This document shows, piece after piece, positions 8,401 through 18,800 of a stretch of 64,000 nucleotides of DNA (its first letter is position 1; the number at the start of each line of letters is the position of its first letter). The translations under genes were made by a program, and so were the position numbers. The DNA comes from Inquilinus sp052113205 (GTDB taxonomy: Bacteria; Pseudomonadota; Alphaproteobacteria; DSM-16000; Inquilinaceae): NCBI RefSeq assembly GCF_052113205.1, contig NZ_JBFRCU010000002.1, forward strand, positions 113,026 to 177,025, read 5' to 3'. The notes beneath the pieces are model-generated. The model searched no databases, was not told where the DNA came from, and saw nothing but the letters and a program-made list of their open reading frames with translations.

Positions 8401-9871
8401 TCAGCCGCTCGTCCCCGGCCGACACGGCTTCGGCGTCTGGCGTGCGATCGACCTGGGCGTGCCAGAGGTCGACCAGCGTCGCCGTCTCGGGCCAGGGCAC
8501 GGCCGGCCCGGCAGCGCCGGCCTCGAGCGCCTGCCGCTCCTCGGCACCCAGCACGTCGAGCTCGTCCACCGGCCGATCGGGATCGGCCAGCACCTGCGCC
8601 ACCAGCGAACGCAGTTGCGCCTCAATCTGCCGCATCCGGGCAGGGGCGAAGACGGCCGCATCATAGGGCAGGGTCACATCGAGCGCGGCGCCGGCATGCA
8701 CCATCACGCCGAAATCATAATTGGCCTGTTCCAACGGCTCGGCCATAGTGACCCGGAACTCGGCATCCGCCGTGCCGTCCTCCACCGCCGGATAGTTCTC
8801 GAAGACCAGCAGATGGTCGAGCAGCCCGTCCGGCACCGCGGAGGCCGTCTGGATCTCGGCCAGGCCGGCGTGGTCATGCGCAAGGCCGTCGAGGGCCTGG
8901 CGCTGCAGCGCCTGCAGCAGCCCGGCGAAACCCTGCCGCGGAGCCAGGCGGACCCGCACCGGCACGGTGTTGATGAAACAGCCGACCAGGCGCTCCACGC
9001 CCGGGATCGCAACCGAGCGGCCCGACACCACGGTGCCGAAGACCACGTCCCCTCGGTCGACCCAGCGCCCGAGCAGAATGCCCCAGAGCGCCTGGAGCAT
9101 GGTGCCGAGCGTGACACCGCTGCGCGCCGCGAGAGCCGCTGCGGCAGCGGTCTCGCGCTCGCCGATGCGAAAGCGATGCATCGCCGGCTGCGGCCGGGCG
9201 CGGCGGCCGGCCGGCCGCGGCAGGGTGGAGAGTTCGTCATACTCGGCCAGCAGGGTCGCCCAATGGCGGCGCGTTGCGGCCGGATCGCGGTCCGCCAGCG
9301 CCGCCAGATAGTCCCCGGGCGCCGGCGGTGCCGGCAGATCCGGCGCCCGGCCCGATCGGGCCGCGGCATAGATCCGGGCGAATTCATCGAGCAGGATGGC
9401 GCCGGACCAGCCGTCGAGCAGGATATGCGGGTGGCTCCAGATCATCTCGAAGCGGTCGGGACCCAGGCGGAACAGCTGGATCCGCATCAGCCGGTCGCGG
9501 CGCAGGTCGAAGCCCCGCCTCTCATCCGCGCGACGCCATGCCTGGATCCGCGCGGCCGCGTCGGCCCCTTCGAGATCCTCGAAGCCGAACTCCACGGTCT
9601 GCCGCTTCAGCACGATCTGGAGCGGCTGCGATGTGGTTTCGTAGTCGAAGGTCGACCGCAGCAACTCGTGCCGCTCCATCAGCCGGTTCCACGTCGCCTC
9701 ACACAGCGCCGGGTCGAAGGCGCCGTCGATCGTGAACGAGACCTGCCGGAAATAGGGCGGCGCCTCCGGCGTTGACAGTTCATGGAACAGCATGCCCTGC
9801 TGCAGCGGCCGCAGCGGGTAGATCCGCTCGACTGTCTCCCGCGACAGCCGGGGTGCCGTGTCATTCGCCAC
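5474..9871 (-). CDS. Non-ribosomal peptide synthetase, terminal module C-A-T-E, no thioesterase
   Basis: About 1,465 residues. GTG at 9871 is preferred because GAGGGG lies 7 bases upstream and it overlaps the previous stop by 11 bp; an ATG at 9898 has no ribosome site. Domains (numbered from 9898): C about 20-440 (HPHILLDGWS, catalytic second His kept, first His replaced by Pro); A about 465-960 (FTSGSTGRPKG, YRTGD, AGKIDRNALP); T with SGGDSLRA near 990; E about 1040-1450 (HHLVVDAVSWR, RTVGWFTADFP, NYLG). The A-domain ten-residue code reads D-A-S-T-L-A-A-V-C-K, closest to aromatic-type codes; this is not certain. One base (8272) is ambiguous in A. The E domain has SSHGRN where active epimerases have EGHGRE, so the catalytic Glu is missing. 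The protein ends just after the E domain, leaving product release to another enzyme. Confidence 0.95.
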   Translation of the reverse strand: MANDTAPRLSRETVERIYPLRPLQQGMLFHELSTPEAPPYFRQVSFTIDGAFDPALCEATWNRLMERHELLRSTFDYETTSQPLQIVLKRQTVEFGFEDLEGADAAARIQAWRRADERRGFDLRRDRLMRIQLFRLGPDRFEMIWSHPHILLDGWSGAILLDEFARIYAAARSGRAPDLPAPPAPGDYLAALADRDPAATRRHWATLLAEYDELSTLPRPAGRRARPQPAMHRFRIGERETAAAAALAARSGVTLGTMLQALWGILLGRWVDRGDVVFGTVVSGRSVAIPGVERLVGCFINTVPVRVRLAPRQGFAGLLQALQRQALDGLAHDHAGLAEIQTASAVPDGLLDHLLVFENYPAVEDGTADAEFRVTMAEPLEQANYDFGVMVHAGAALDVTLPYDAAVFAPARMRQIEAQLRSLVAQVLADPDRPVDELDVLGAEERQALEAGAAGPAVPWPETATLVDLWHAQVDRTPDAEAVSAGDERLSYRELDRAADDVGRRLLADGLAPEEVVGVLADRGIGRIVALLGXLKAGGVYLPLSPAFPDGRIGFMLDDTGCRTVLTDAAGAARLAPLRPGVARPIAGEAVAAGKRLGGASPRSLAYIIFTSGSTGRPKGVAVEHRGFVNMILAQISGFGVRPDDAVVQFASCSFDASLSEIFMALLAGARLVLAPEATIRDGARLLALMAAERVTVATLPPSYLRALDGADLGGLRVLLTAGEPPDERDARHYARRLRYFNAYGPTEASVCASWQEVDPDAAYPDGIPIGRPIANTRMTVLDRAGRSMPVGAVGEICLAGPGLARGYFGRPDLSAERFVDVDGRRVYRTGDAGLVQPDGTVVYLGRRDNQVKFHGYRVELGEIESLLRGHPAVAQAAAIVRDEPKRIVAYVVPRGEVDPAVLRHALAAELPPWMVPAAVVLLPELPRTVAGKIDRNALPAPERPSAVGEAPMTPAEAAVAEAFAAVLGSGPLGRHGSFAGSGGDSLRAIQLLARLRRDGFALDLRGLLAADTVAAVAAVAATAEAGGDDRPVTGALPLTPIQRWLFGAHSRGFAHLNHLVLLQAAAPLDGAALAAAVDALWRHHDALRLRCRQDAGVWIQEIAAPEPGPGVREFDLRQLADPWPALTADATALQAGFDLGRGPLFKTVRYRLAEGDHLLLTAHHLVVDAVSWRFILEDLFSGLRQAATGQPIVLPGKTTSYRAWATALDGWSRSAALEAERPYWAKIAGATVPPLPTDAAVVEHGYAETEAMTVDLDAIPSGVPDTRIVARLLAALADALHGWDGRRLARVMLSSHGRNPPVPGIDPARTVGWFTADFPFLIDCPGGPAAVQGIEAALASVPSKGLGWGVLRWLSPSPIGGTEAELSLNYLGTAVPELDPAFRLSERLPNASIGTMERRRLIELEAWVTSGRLRLGLRYAPGLHAPAAIRALAQGLAESFAAGSSPEGEQSKVGEENALTGSRA

Positions 9872-12800
9872 CGAGCAGCCCCTCGAATTCTGCGGCACTC
9901 AGCGAAACATGCGCCGCGAGGCCAGCCGGACTGCGGGACGCCGGCGGTTCGGGTGCCGGCGCGGCTGCAGCGAGCCGCGCGGACACGGTCGCCACGGTCG
10001 GGCCCTCGAGGAACTCCCGCATCTCGATCCGGTGTCCGGCCTGGCGCAGCCGGCCGACGACCTGGATCGCCTTGATCGAATCCCCGCCGAGCTCGAAGAA
10101 GCGGTCGTGCCGCCCGAAGCCGTTGCGGCCCAGCACATCGCGCCAGGTCTGGGCCACCAGCGCCTCCAGCGGGCCGTCGGCCACATCGCCATCATCCGCC
10201 GCGCCCGCGGTGGGCGGCGGCAGGGCGGCATGATCGAGCTTCCCGTTCGGCAGCAGCGGCAAGGCGTCCAGCATCACCCAATGGGCCGGCACCATGTAGT
10301 CGGGCAGGCTGCGGACGAGGCTGTCGCGAAGGGTCGCAACCGACGCCTGCCCCTCCGGCACCACATAGGCCACCAGATCGGGGCCGGTGCCGTTGCGGTA
10401 CAGGCTGACCACCGCATGGGCGACCTGCGGGTGACGTTCGATGGCCCGCTCGATCTCGCCCAGCTCGACCCGGTGGCCGCGCAGCTTGACCTGGCCGTCC
10501 TTGCGGCCGAGGTAGAGGATGTCGCCCGTCGCCGTCACCACGCCCTGGTCGCCGCTGCGATACAGCCGCTGGCCCGCAGCGAAAGGATGGGCGACCAGTG
10601 CGGCTTCGGTGAGGGCCGGCCGTCCGAGATATCCCCGCGTCAGCCCGAGGCCGCCGATATGGATCTCGCCCGGCACCCCGATCGGGGCGAGATTGCCGTG
10701 CGGATCCAGCACCAGGGCCTGGGTGTTCGCGATCGCGCGCCCGATCGGGATCGGCCGGTCGCGGTCGAGCACGGGATCGACGCGGTGCCAGGTGGCACAG
10801 ACTGTGGTCTCGGTCGGGCCATAGGCGTTGACATAGGCAAGCCGGCCGGCCAGCCGCAACGCCTGGTCGGGCCTGGGCGGCTCACCGGCGGTGATCAGCA
10901 ATTCCAGCGGATCGAGCGCGGCGTCGTCGAGCTCGGCGAGATAGGTCGGCGGCAGGGTCGCGACGCTCACCTGGTGACGGCGGAGATAGTCGGCGAAGGT
11001 GAGCGGATCGCGGATCCGGTCCGGGCCGGCGATCACCAGCGTGGCGCCGTTCAGCAGCGCCATCAGCATTTCCCAGACCGAGGCATCGAACGAGGACGGG
11101 GCGAATTGCAGCACCCGATGCCGGGGCTCGATGCCCAGGCCCAGATGCTGGGCGGCCGCCAGATTGACCGCGCCGCGATGCTCCAGCAGCACACCCTTGG
11201 GCTGGCCGGTCGAGCCGGAGGTGTAGATCAGATAGGCCGGATCGCCGGCACTTGGCGCCGCGCGCGGCGCCCGGGCGACCGCCACCGAGCCCAGGCGGCC
11301 GATGTCGAGCGTGCTGTGCTCCCCGTCCGCCACCAGGGCGGCATGCGGCGCCTCGGTCACCACCACCTTGGCCGCGGCATCGCCCAGCATGTAGCGCAGC
11401 CGCTCCTCGGGGTAGGTCGGATCGAGCGGCAGATAGACCGCCCCGCATTTGAGGATGCCGAGAAAGGCCACCACCAGACGCTCGGAACGATCGAGCAGCG
11501 CCGCCACGATGTCGCCGGGGCGCACGCCGTGCTCCTTGACCAGGGCCCGCGCCAGCGCGTTGGCGCGGCCCTCCAGCTCGGCATAGGTGAGGCCGACATC
11601 CTCATGGATCACCGCCAGGCTGGCGGGCTGGGCCGCGGCCACCGCCGCGAAGGCGGCGGGCACGGTCGTGTCCGGCGGTGTCGTGGTGGCCGTGTCGGGC
11701 CCGAGCAGCAGGCGCCGCTCCTCCTCGCCCAAGAGGTCGAGCGCCGTCACCGGCCGCGCCGGATCGGCGACCGCGGCCGCCAGCAGGTGCTGGAAGTGAC
11801 CGGCCAGCCGCTCGATGCGGTCCCGGTCGAACAGATCGGTGGAATATTCGAGGTTGAGGACGACGCCCGCCGTGGTCTCGACGAACTCGAAGACCAGCGG
11901 GAATTTCGCGACCTTGCCGTCATCGGCGAAGAGAGAGATCTCGATGCCGTCCAGGGCGAAGCTGCGCTGCAGCCTGTCCTGGAAGACCACCATGACATCG
12001 AACAGAGGCGGCCGGCGGCTGTCGCGCGGCAGGTCGAGCTCGTCGACCAGCAGATCGAACGGATGGCTGCGGTGGTCGAGCGCCCCGGTCAGGCTGTCCC
12101 TGGCCTTCGCAAAGAGCGCCTCGAAGGTCTCGGCCTCGGCGAGCGCCACACGCAGGGCCAGGGTATTGACGTAGAAGCCGACCTGGGCCTCGAGATCGGG
12201 ATCGTCGCGGCAGGCCACCGGGGTCCCGACCACGAGGTCGCGCTGGCCGGTGTAGCGATGCAGCACAGCCAGCACGGCAGTGAGGAGTCCGGTGAACAGC
12301 GTGCTGCGGCCGGCCTGGGCGAATTCGCGCAGCCGCCCCAGCACGGCCGAATTCAGCGCGATGCTGACCCGATCGCCATCGAAGCTCGGCAGGCCCGGCG
12401 GCGAGCGGTCGCTGGGCAGCTCGGCCCGCTCGGGCAGGTCTCCGAGCTGGCGATGCCACCAGCTCCGGACGGCCGCGGCGGTAGGTGTGCGCGGGGCCGC
12501 GGCCTCCTGGGCGGCATAGTCCTTGTAGTGGATCCGCAACGGCGGCAGCGTCTCGCCGCGGACCAGCCGCAGCAGCTCCTCCACCATCACGGTGACCGAC
12601 CAGGCATCGCTGACGATGTGGTGGACATTGACCAGCAAGACATGCCGCGAGGGCCCGAGCGCGAGCAGGCTGGCCGTCAGCAACGAGCCGCGGGCGAGGT
12701 CGAAGCGGTGCGCGGCATGGCGAGCGGCGAGCCCGCGTGCGGCCGCCTCCGGGTCGGATTCATGGGAGAGGTCGACGCACTCCACCCGGAAGTTGGGCTC

Positions 12801-15800
12801 GGCCAGGATCGTCTGGTACGGCTCGCCGTCGACCTCGACGAAGACGGTCCGCAGCGCCTCGTGCCGCGCCACCAGCGCCTCGAAGGCGCTCGTCAGCGCC
12901 GCGGCATCCAGCGGCCCGTCCAGCAGATAAGCTGCCGGCAGGGTGTAGGCGGCCGGGTTGCCACCGAACTGGTCCAGGACCCAGAGCCGGCGCTGGGCAT
13001 GGGACAGCGGATAGGCTGCGGCCGGCGCCACCGCCGGAATTCGCCCTTCCGCAGCAACGGAGACGCCGCTCAGGGCCGCAGCCATGCCGCGCACCGTCGG
13101 CTGCTCGAAGAACGCGGCGATCGAAAGCTCGCCTTCGAAGGCCTGGTTGATCCGCGACAGCAGCCGGATCGCGCGCAGTGAATCGCCGCCGATCTCGAAG
13201 AACGGCGAATTGGCGCCGACGCGGGGGAGCCCCAGCACCTCGGCCCAGATCGCCGCGATCCGGGTTTCGGCAGCTCCCTCCGGCGCCTCGTAGCGGATCC
13301 GGTCGGTGATCAGCTCCTCGGGCTTGGGCAGGGCGCGACGGTCGATCTTGCCGTTGATGTTCAGCGGGAAGGCGTCCAGCCGCAGGAAGAAATGCGGCAC
13401 CATCGCCTGGGGCAGCACCAGCGCCAGACGCTCGCGCAGCACGCCCTGATCGAGGGGGCGCTTTTCGGTGTAGTAGCAGGCCAGCGCGCTGTCGCCGTCG
13501 GCCCGCCGATGGGCGACCACCGCGACCTGGTCGATCTCGTCGCTGGCCCTGGCCGCGCTCTCGATCTCGGCCGTCTCGATGCGGACGCCGTTGACCTTGA
13601 CCTGGCCATCCAGCCGGCCGCAGACCTCGATCGTGCCATCGGCCAGAACCCGGCCGAGATCCCCGGTGCGGTACATCAGGCCCGCCAGCCCCAGGGCGGA
13701 CGGCGCCGCGATAAAGCTTTCCGCCGTGCGGGCCTCATCGCGAAAATAGCCGAGCGGCTGGAAGGGCGGCACGATGTGCAACTCGCCCAGCGCTCCCGCC
13801 GGTGCCGGCCGGCCGTCCTTGAGCACCAGCACCTGGACTCCCGGCAGCGGCCTGCCGACCGGCACGGCCCGGGCAGGGTCGAGCGGCGCCGCGCCGATCC
13901 TCATGCAGCATTTGGCCAGCGTCGTCTCGGACGGGCCGTAGAGATTGCGCAGGGCCACATCGGGCCCGAGCACCCGGCGGGTGCGTTCGACGTCGCTGCC
14001 CCACAGCGTCTCGCCGGCGAACAGGAGATGCCGCAGCCGCGGCAGCGGCCGCGGGTTCTGCTCGAGCTCCTTCAGGGTCGAGCGGAACAGGCTCGGCACG
14101 ACGTGGCTGACCTCCACCTCCGCCTCGGCCAGCCAAGCGGCGAGTAGCGCGGCATCGCGCCGGGCGGCGGGCGGCGGCACGCAGATCGTTCCGCCCGATG
14201 CCAGCGGCAGGAAGATGTCGCGCAGGCTGACATCGAAGGTGGTCAGCGCGAGATTGCTGACCCGCGTTCCGGAGCCGACGCCCAGCTCCGCCTGCTCCCA
14301 GGCGATGAAATGGTGCAGCCCCTCATGGCCGGAGAGGATCGCCTTGGGCTCTCCGGTCGAGCCCGAGGTGAACATCACATACATCGGGTCGCCGGGCTGC
14401 GGCCGCTCGGCGAGGCTCTGGTCCTCGACCGCTGCGGCGGCGTGGTTCAGCGTGCCGTCGGCCGCCCAGGTGACCAGGCCGTCCGGCAAGGCGCCGAGCG
14501 CTTCGCCGAGGCTATCGCGCAGATCGAGGTCGGTCACCACCGCGGCCGGGGCGACCCGTTCCATCAGCTGGACCAGACGGCGGCTGGGCGAGTCCACGTC
14601 CAGCGGGACGAAGATGCCGCCCGCCTTCTGCACCGCCAGGATGCTGGCCACATAGTCGATGCCGTTGCGGAGATAGAGGGCCACCGGCACGCCGCGGCGA
14701 ACCCCCAGGGCCTTCAGGATTCGGCCGAGGCCAGCGGCACGGGCATCGAGAGTTCCGTAGCTGATGCCCCTGCCCTCCTCCTCGACCGCGCTGCGCTCCG
14801 GATCAAGGGCGACCTGCCGCTCGACCAGATCGAGGACCGTCCCAGGGGCCGTCGCCGGCGGATCCACTGCCAGGGGTTCGACAACGACGAAGTCGATCCG
14901 GTCGAACTGCTGGTCGGGATCCGCCAGCACGGCGGCGACCAGGGCGCGGATCTCCCGCTCGATCCTGGTGAACTCGGCGGCCGAGATGACGTTGCGGTTG
15001 AAGGTGAAGGTGGCCAGCAGCGTCTCGCCCGGATCGATCACCAGGCTGAAGTCGTAATGCATGTGCTCGGCAACCTTGACCTCGCCGATGCGGAAGCGGC
15101 CGCTGGCGTCGCCGCCGAGGGGATAGTTCTCGAACACCAGCACATGGTCGAACAGGGTCCGGCGCAGCCCGCCCAGACGCTGCATCTCGGCCAGCGGCAG
15201 ATGGTGGAAGGGCTCGGCCTCGGTGGCCGCCTGCTGCACCCTGCGGCACAGCGTGGCGAAGCTGTCATCGGCTTCGAACCTGACGCGGACGGGGATCGTC
15301 TGCAGGAACAGGCCGACGATCGATTCGACCCCCTGTAGCTCCGGCGGACGGCCGGAGACCACGGCACCGAAAATCACGTCGTCCGAGCCGGCGAAGCCCG
15401 AGAGCAGCACCGACCACAGGCTTTGCACGAGCGTGTTGAGCGTGACCTCGAGGCGCGCGGCGAGGCCCTTGAGCCTGGCGGTTTCGGCCGGGTCCAGCTC
15501 GAAGCGATACTCCTCCACAGCGATGCCGGCGCGACGTCCGGCGGGATTGATCCCGGGCAGGGTCGACGGCGGCGGGCAATCTGCCAGGATCTTCTGCCAA
15601 TAGCCGCGGCCGGCCTGCGGGTCGCGCGCCGCCAGCCAGTCAAGATGGCGGGCGAATTGCGGCGCCGGCGGAAGCTTCGGCGTTCCGCCATCGGCGAGGG
15701 CTCCATAGATCGCCATCAGCTCCTGCTGCAGGATCCCCAGCGACCAGCCGTCGACGACGATGTGGTGCATGGTCCACAGCACCTCGAACTCCTGCGGACC

Positions 15801-18800
15801 GAGACGCAGCACACTCAGCCGCATCAGGGGGTCACGCGCCAGATCGAAGCCTCGGGCGCGGTCGTCGGCGGTCATCGCGGCGAGCGCCGCCGCCTGTCCG
15901 ACGGCCGACAGATGGCTGATGTCCCGGACCAGGACCGGCAGGGGACGGTGCCGCAGCACCACCTGGACCGGCCGCCCGTCGGGCAGTTCCACGATCGCGG
16001 CCCGCAATGACTGGTGGCGGGCCGCCAATGCTTGCCAGCTGGCGTCGAACCAGCCGAGATCGAGGTCACCGGTCAGACGATAGGTGAATTGCTGGAAATA
16101 GGAGGCGCGGTCGCCGCTCAGGGCATGGAACCGCATGCCCTCCTGAAGCGAGGACAGCGGCAGTACCGCCTCGACCATGCGCTCATCGACACCCAGAACG
16201 GCAAGCACCGAGTCCGGCAACCCGGCTCCGCCTTGATCGCCGGCCAGGGCGCCGAGCGCTGCCTGCAGGGCCGCCGTCAGCCGATCGATGGTCGGCTGCG
16301 CGTGGATCCGGCTGCCATAGCCGATCTCGACCGCGAGCCGGCCACCGACCACGGCCGCCTCAATTTCGATCAGCGCCTGGCGGGGCACCGACGGCCCCAT
16401 ATTCGGGCCCGTGTTCTCGTCGGAGAGGCTGAAGCCGCCGCCGGACTCGGCATCGAACTGGCCGAGATAGTTGACGCTGATCTCCGGCGCCCCGCCGAAC
16501 CCGCGCAGGGCCTTGGCGCCATCCGGGGTGAGGTAGCGCAGGATCCCGTAGCCGATGCCCTTGTTCGGCACCCGGTCCAGGGTCTCGGCCACGCGGTGCA
16601 ACTCGGCCGCGAGGTCCGCGGCGCCGGCGATATCCAGGACCACCGGAAACATCGAGGTGAACCAGCCGACCGTCCGGCTGAGGTCGACGCCCGGGACGAT
16701 CTCTTCCCGGCCATGGCCTTCGAGCCTGACCCGGATCCGCTCGATGCCGAAGCAGTCGCGGCAGGCGCGGGCCACGGCGGTCAGCAGGATCGCATTGATC
16801 CGGGCGCCATGGCGGCGCGGCGCTTCAGTCAGAAGCGCATGGGTCTGCCGCTCGCCGAGGGTGAACCGCACCCGTCGGGCATCGCCGGTCTCATTGATGG
16901 GGTCCTCGAAATCCTGGGGCCATGCGGGCAGCGGCGTCGCATCGACCGCGGTCCAATAGGGCAGCTCGGGCAGGAGCTCGGGGCTCCCGGCATGGGCCTC
17001 CAGCATCCCGGCCCAGTCGAGCCAGGGCCGGCTGGTCGGCAGCAGCGCGATCGCGCGACCGTCGCGCGCCGCCGCATAGGCCTCAGTCAGATCCTCCAGC
17101 AGGATGCGCCAGGACAGCCCGTCGACCACCAGGTGGTGGCACAGCACCAGCACCCGGTCGCCGTCCGGCAACCGGCAGATCATCACCCGCAGCAGTGGCG
17201 GCCGCGTGACATCGAAGCTGCGATGCAGCTTCGTCGCATAGGCGGTCAGCTCCGCGACGGTGCCGAGCGGGACGATCTCGACCGTCACTGCGGCAGCCGC
17301 CGTCACGATCTGGCGTGGCGGCGTCGCCGTGAGGTCGAGCGCGAGGCGCAGGGCGTCATGGTGCGCCACCACCGCATCGACCGCACGCTGTAGCGCCTCC
17401 GCGTCGACCGGGTCGGCGCTGGCCAGCAGGGCGGTGTTGTTGAAATGGCCGATATCGCGCCGGAGATCGCTCACCAGCCAGTGCTGGATCGGCGTCAGCC
17501 CGGCCCGGTCGCGCCGTGCGGCCGGTTCGCCGGCGGGCGCCGCGGGAGCCGCCAGGGCGGCGAGGCGGGCCACGGTCCTGGCCGAGAAGATCTGGCCCGC
17601 TGTCAGGCGCACGCCGGCCCGATGCAGCCGGCTGACGATCTGCAGCGCCTTGATCGAATCGCCGCCCAGCGCGAAGAAATTGTCATCGGCGCCGACCCGG
17701 TCCAGGCCCAGGACCTCCTGCCAGACGCGCGCGATCGCGATCGCCACGGGATCCTGCGGCGTCACGAAGCTGCTGCCCGGCGCCAGCCGCGCCTGCTCCG
17801 GCGGGGGCAGGGCCGCCCGATCGACCTTGCCGTTCGCGGTCAGCGGCAGCGCGTCCAGGGCGACGAAGTGGTTCGGGATCATGTAGTCGGGCAGCGCCTC
17901 GGCCAGATGCTGGCGCAGGCCCACGGCCGTCAGCCCGGCCGTGCCGATCACATACGCCACCAGCTCCCGGGTGCCCTGGGATCCGTCGCGGTCGATCACC
18001 AGCGCCTTGGCGACCCCGGGATGGCTCAGAAGCTGCTGCTCCACGGCGCCGATCTCAACCCGATGGCCGCGGACCTGCACCTGATGATCGTTGCGGCCGA
18101 GATATTCGAGCACGCCGTCGGCGCGCAGCCGGCCAAGGTCGCCGGTCTTGTACAGCCGTCGGCCGAGATGCTCGACGAAGCGTTCGGCGGTGAGCTCCGG
18201 GCGGTTGAGGTAGCCGCCGCACACGCCGCTGCCGCCGACCCAGAGCTCGCCCGACACCCCGAGGGGCTGCGGCTCCATCAGCGGGCTCAGCACCGCGATC
18301 GTGGTCTCCGGCAGCGGCCGGCCGATCAGGCTGCGCTGCGGCGGCCCGTAAATGTCGGCGTCGCTCAGCCGGTAGTAGCTGACATGCACGGTGGTCTCGG
18401 TAATGCCGTACATGTTGACCAGCACCACCTGGTGCGGCGGATATAATTCCGCCCAGGGCTGGAGATAGGTCGGCTCCAGCCGGTCGCCGCCGAAGATCAC
18501 GGTGTGGAGATGGTCGGCGAGATCGTGCACCGGCTGGCCGGCTTCAGCCTCGATCAGGCCGTAGAAGGCGCCCGGCGTCTGGTTGAGGACGGTCACCCGA
18601 TGACGGCGGATGAGGTCGAGGACCGCGTTCGGATCGCGCGCCTCCTCCTGCCGCGCGATCACGACCCGGCCGCCATAGGCCAAGGCGCCCCACAGCTCCC
18701 AGACCGAGAAGTCGAACGAGAAAGAATGGGCGCAGAGCCACACATCGTCGGCGCCGAACCGGAAATCATGCCGGTCGTTGACCAGCAGACGAACCACGTT

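Noticed and set aside
2987..13181. Long open frames on the + strand (several hundred to over 1,000 codons) opposite the asnB, S12 and NRPS genes
   Set aside because: They are antisense to genes with full sets of catalytic motifs, have low-complexity Arg/Gly/Ala/His-rich translations and no ribosome sites. They are by-products of high GC content.
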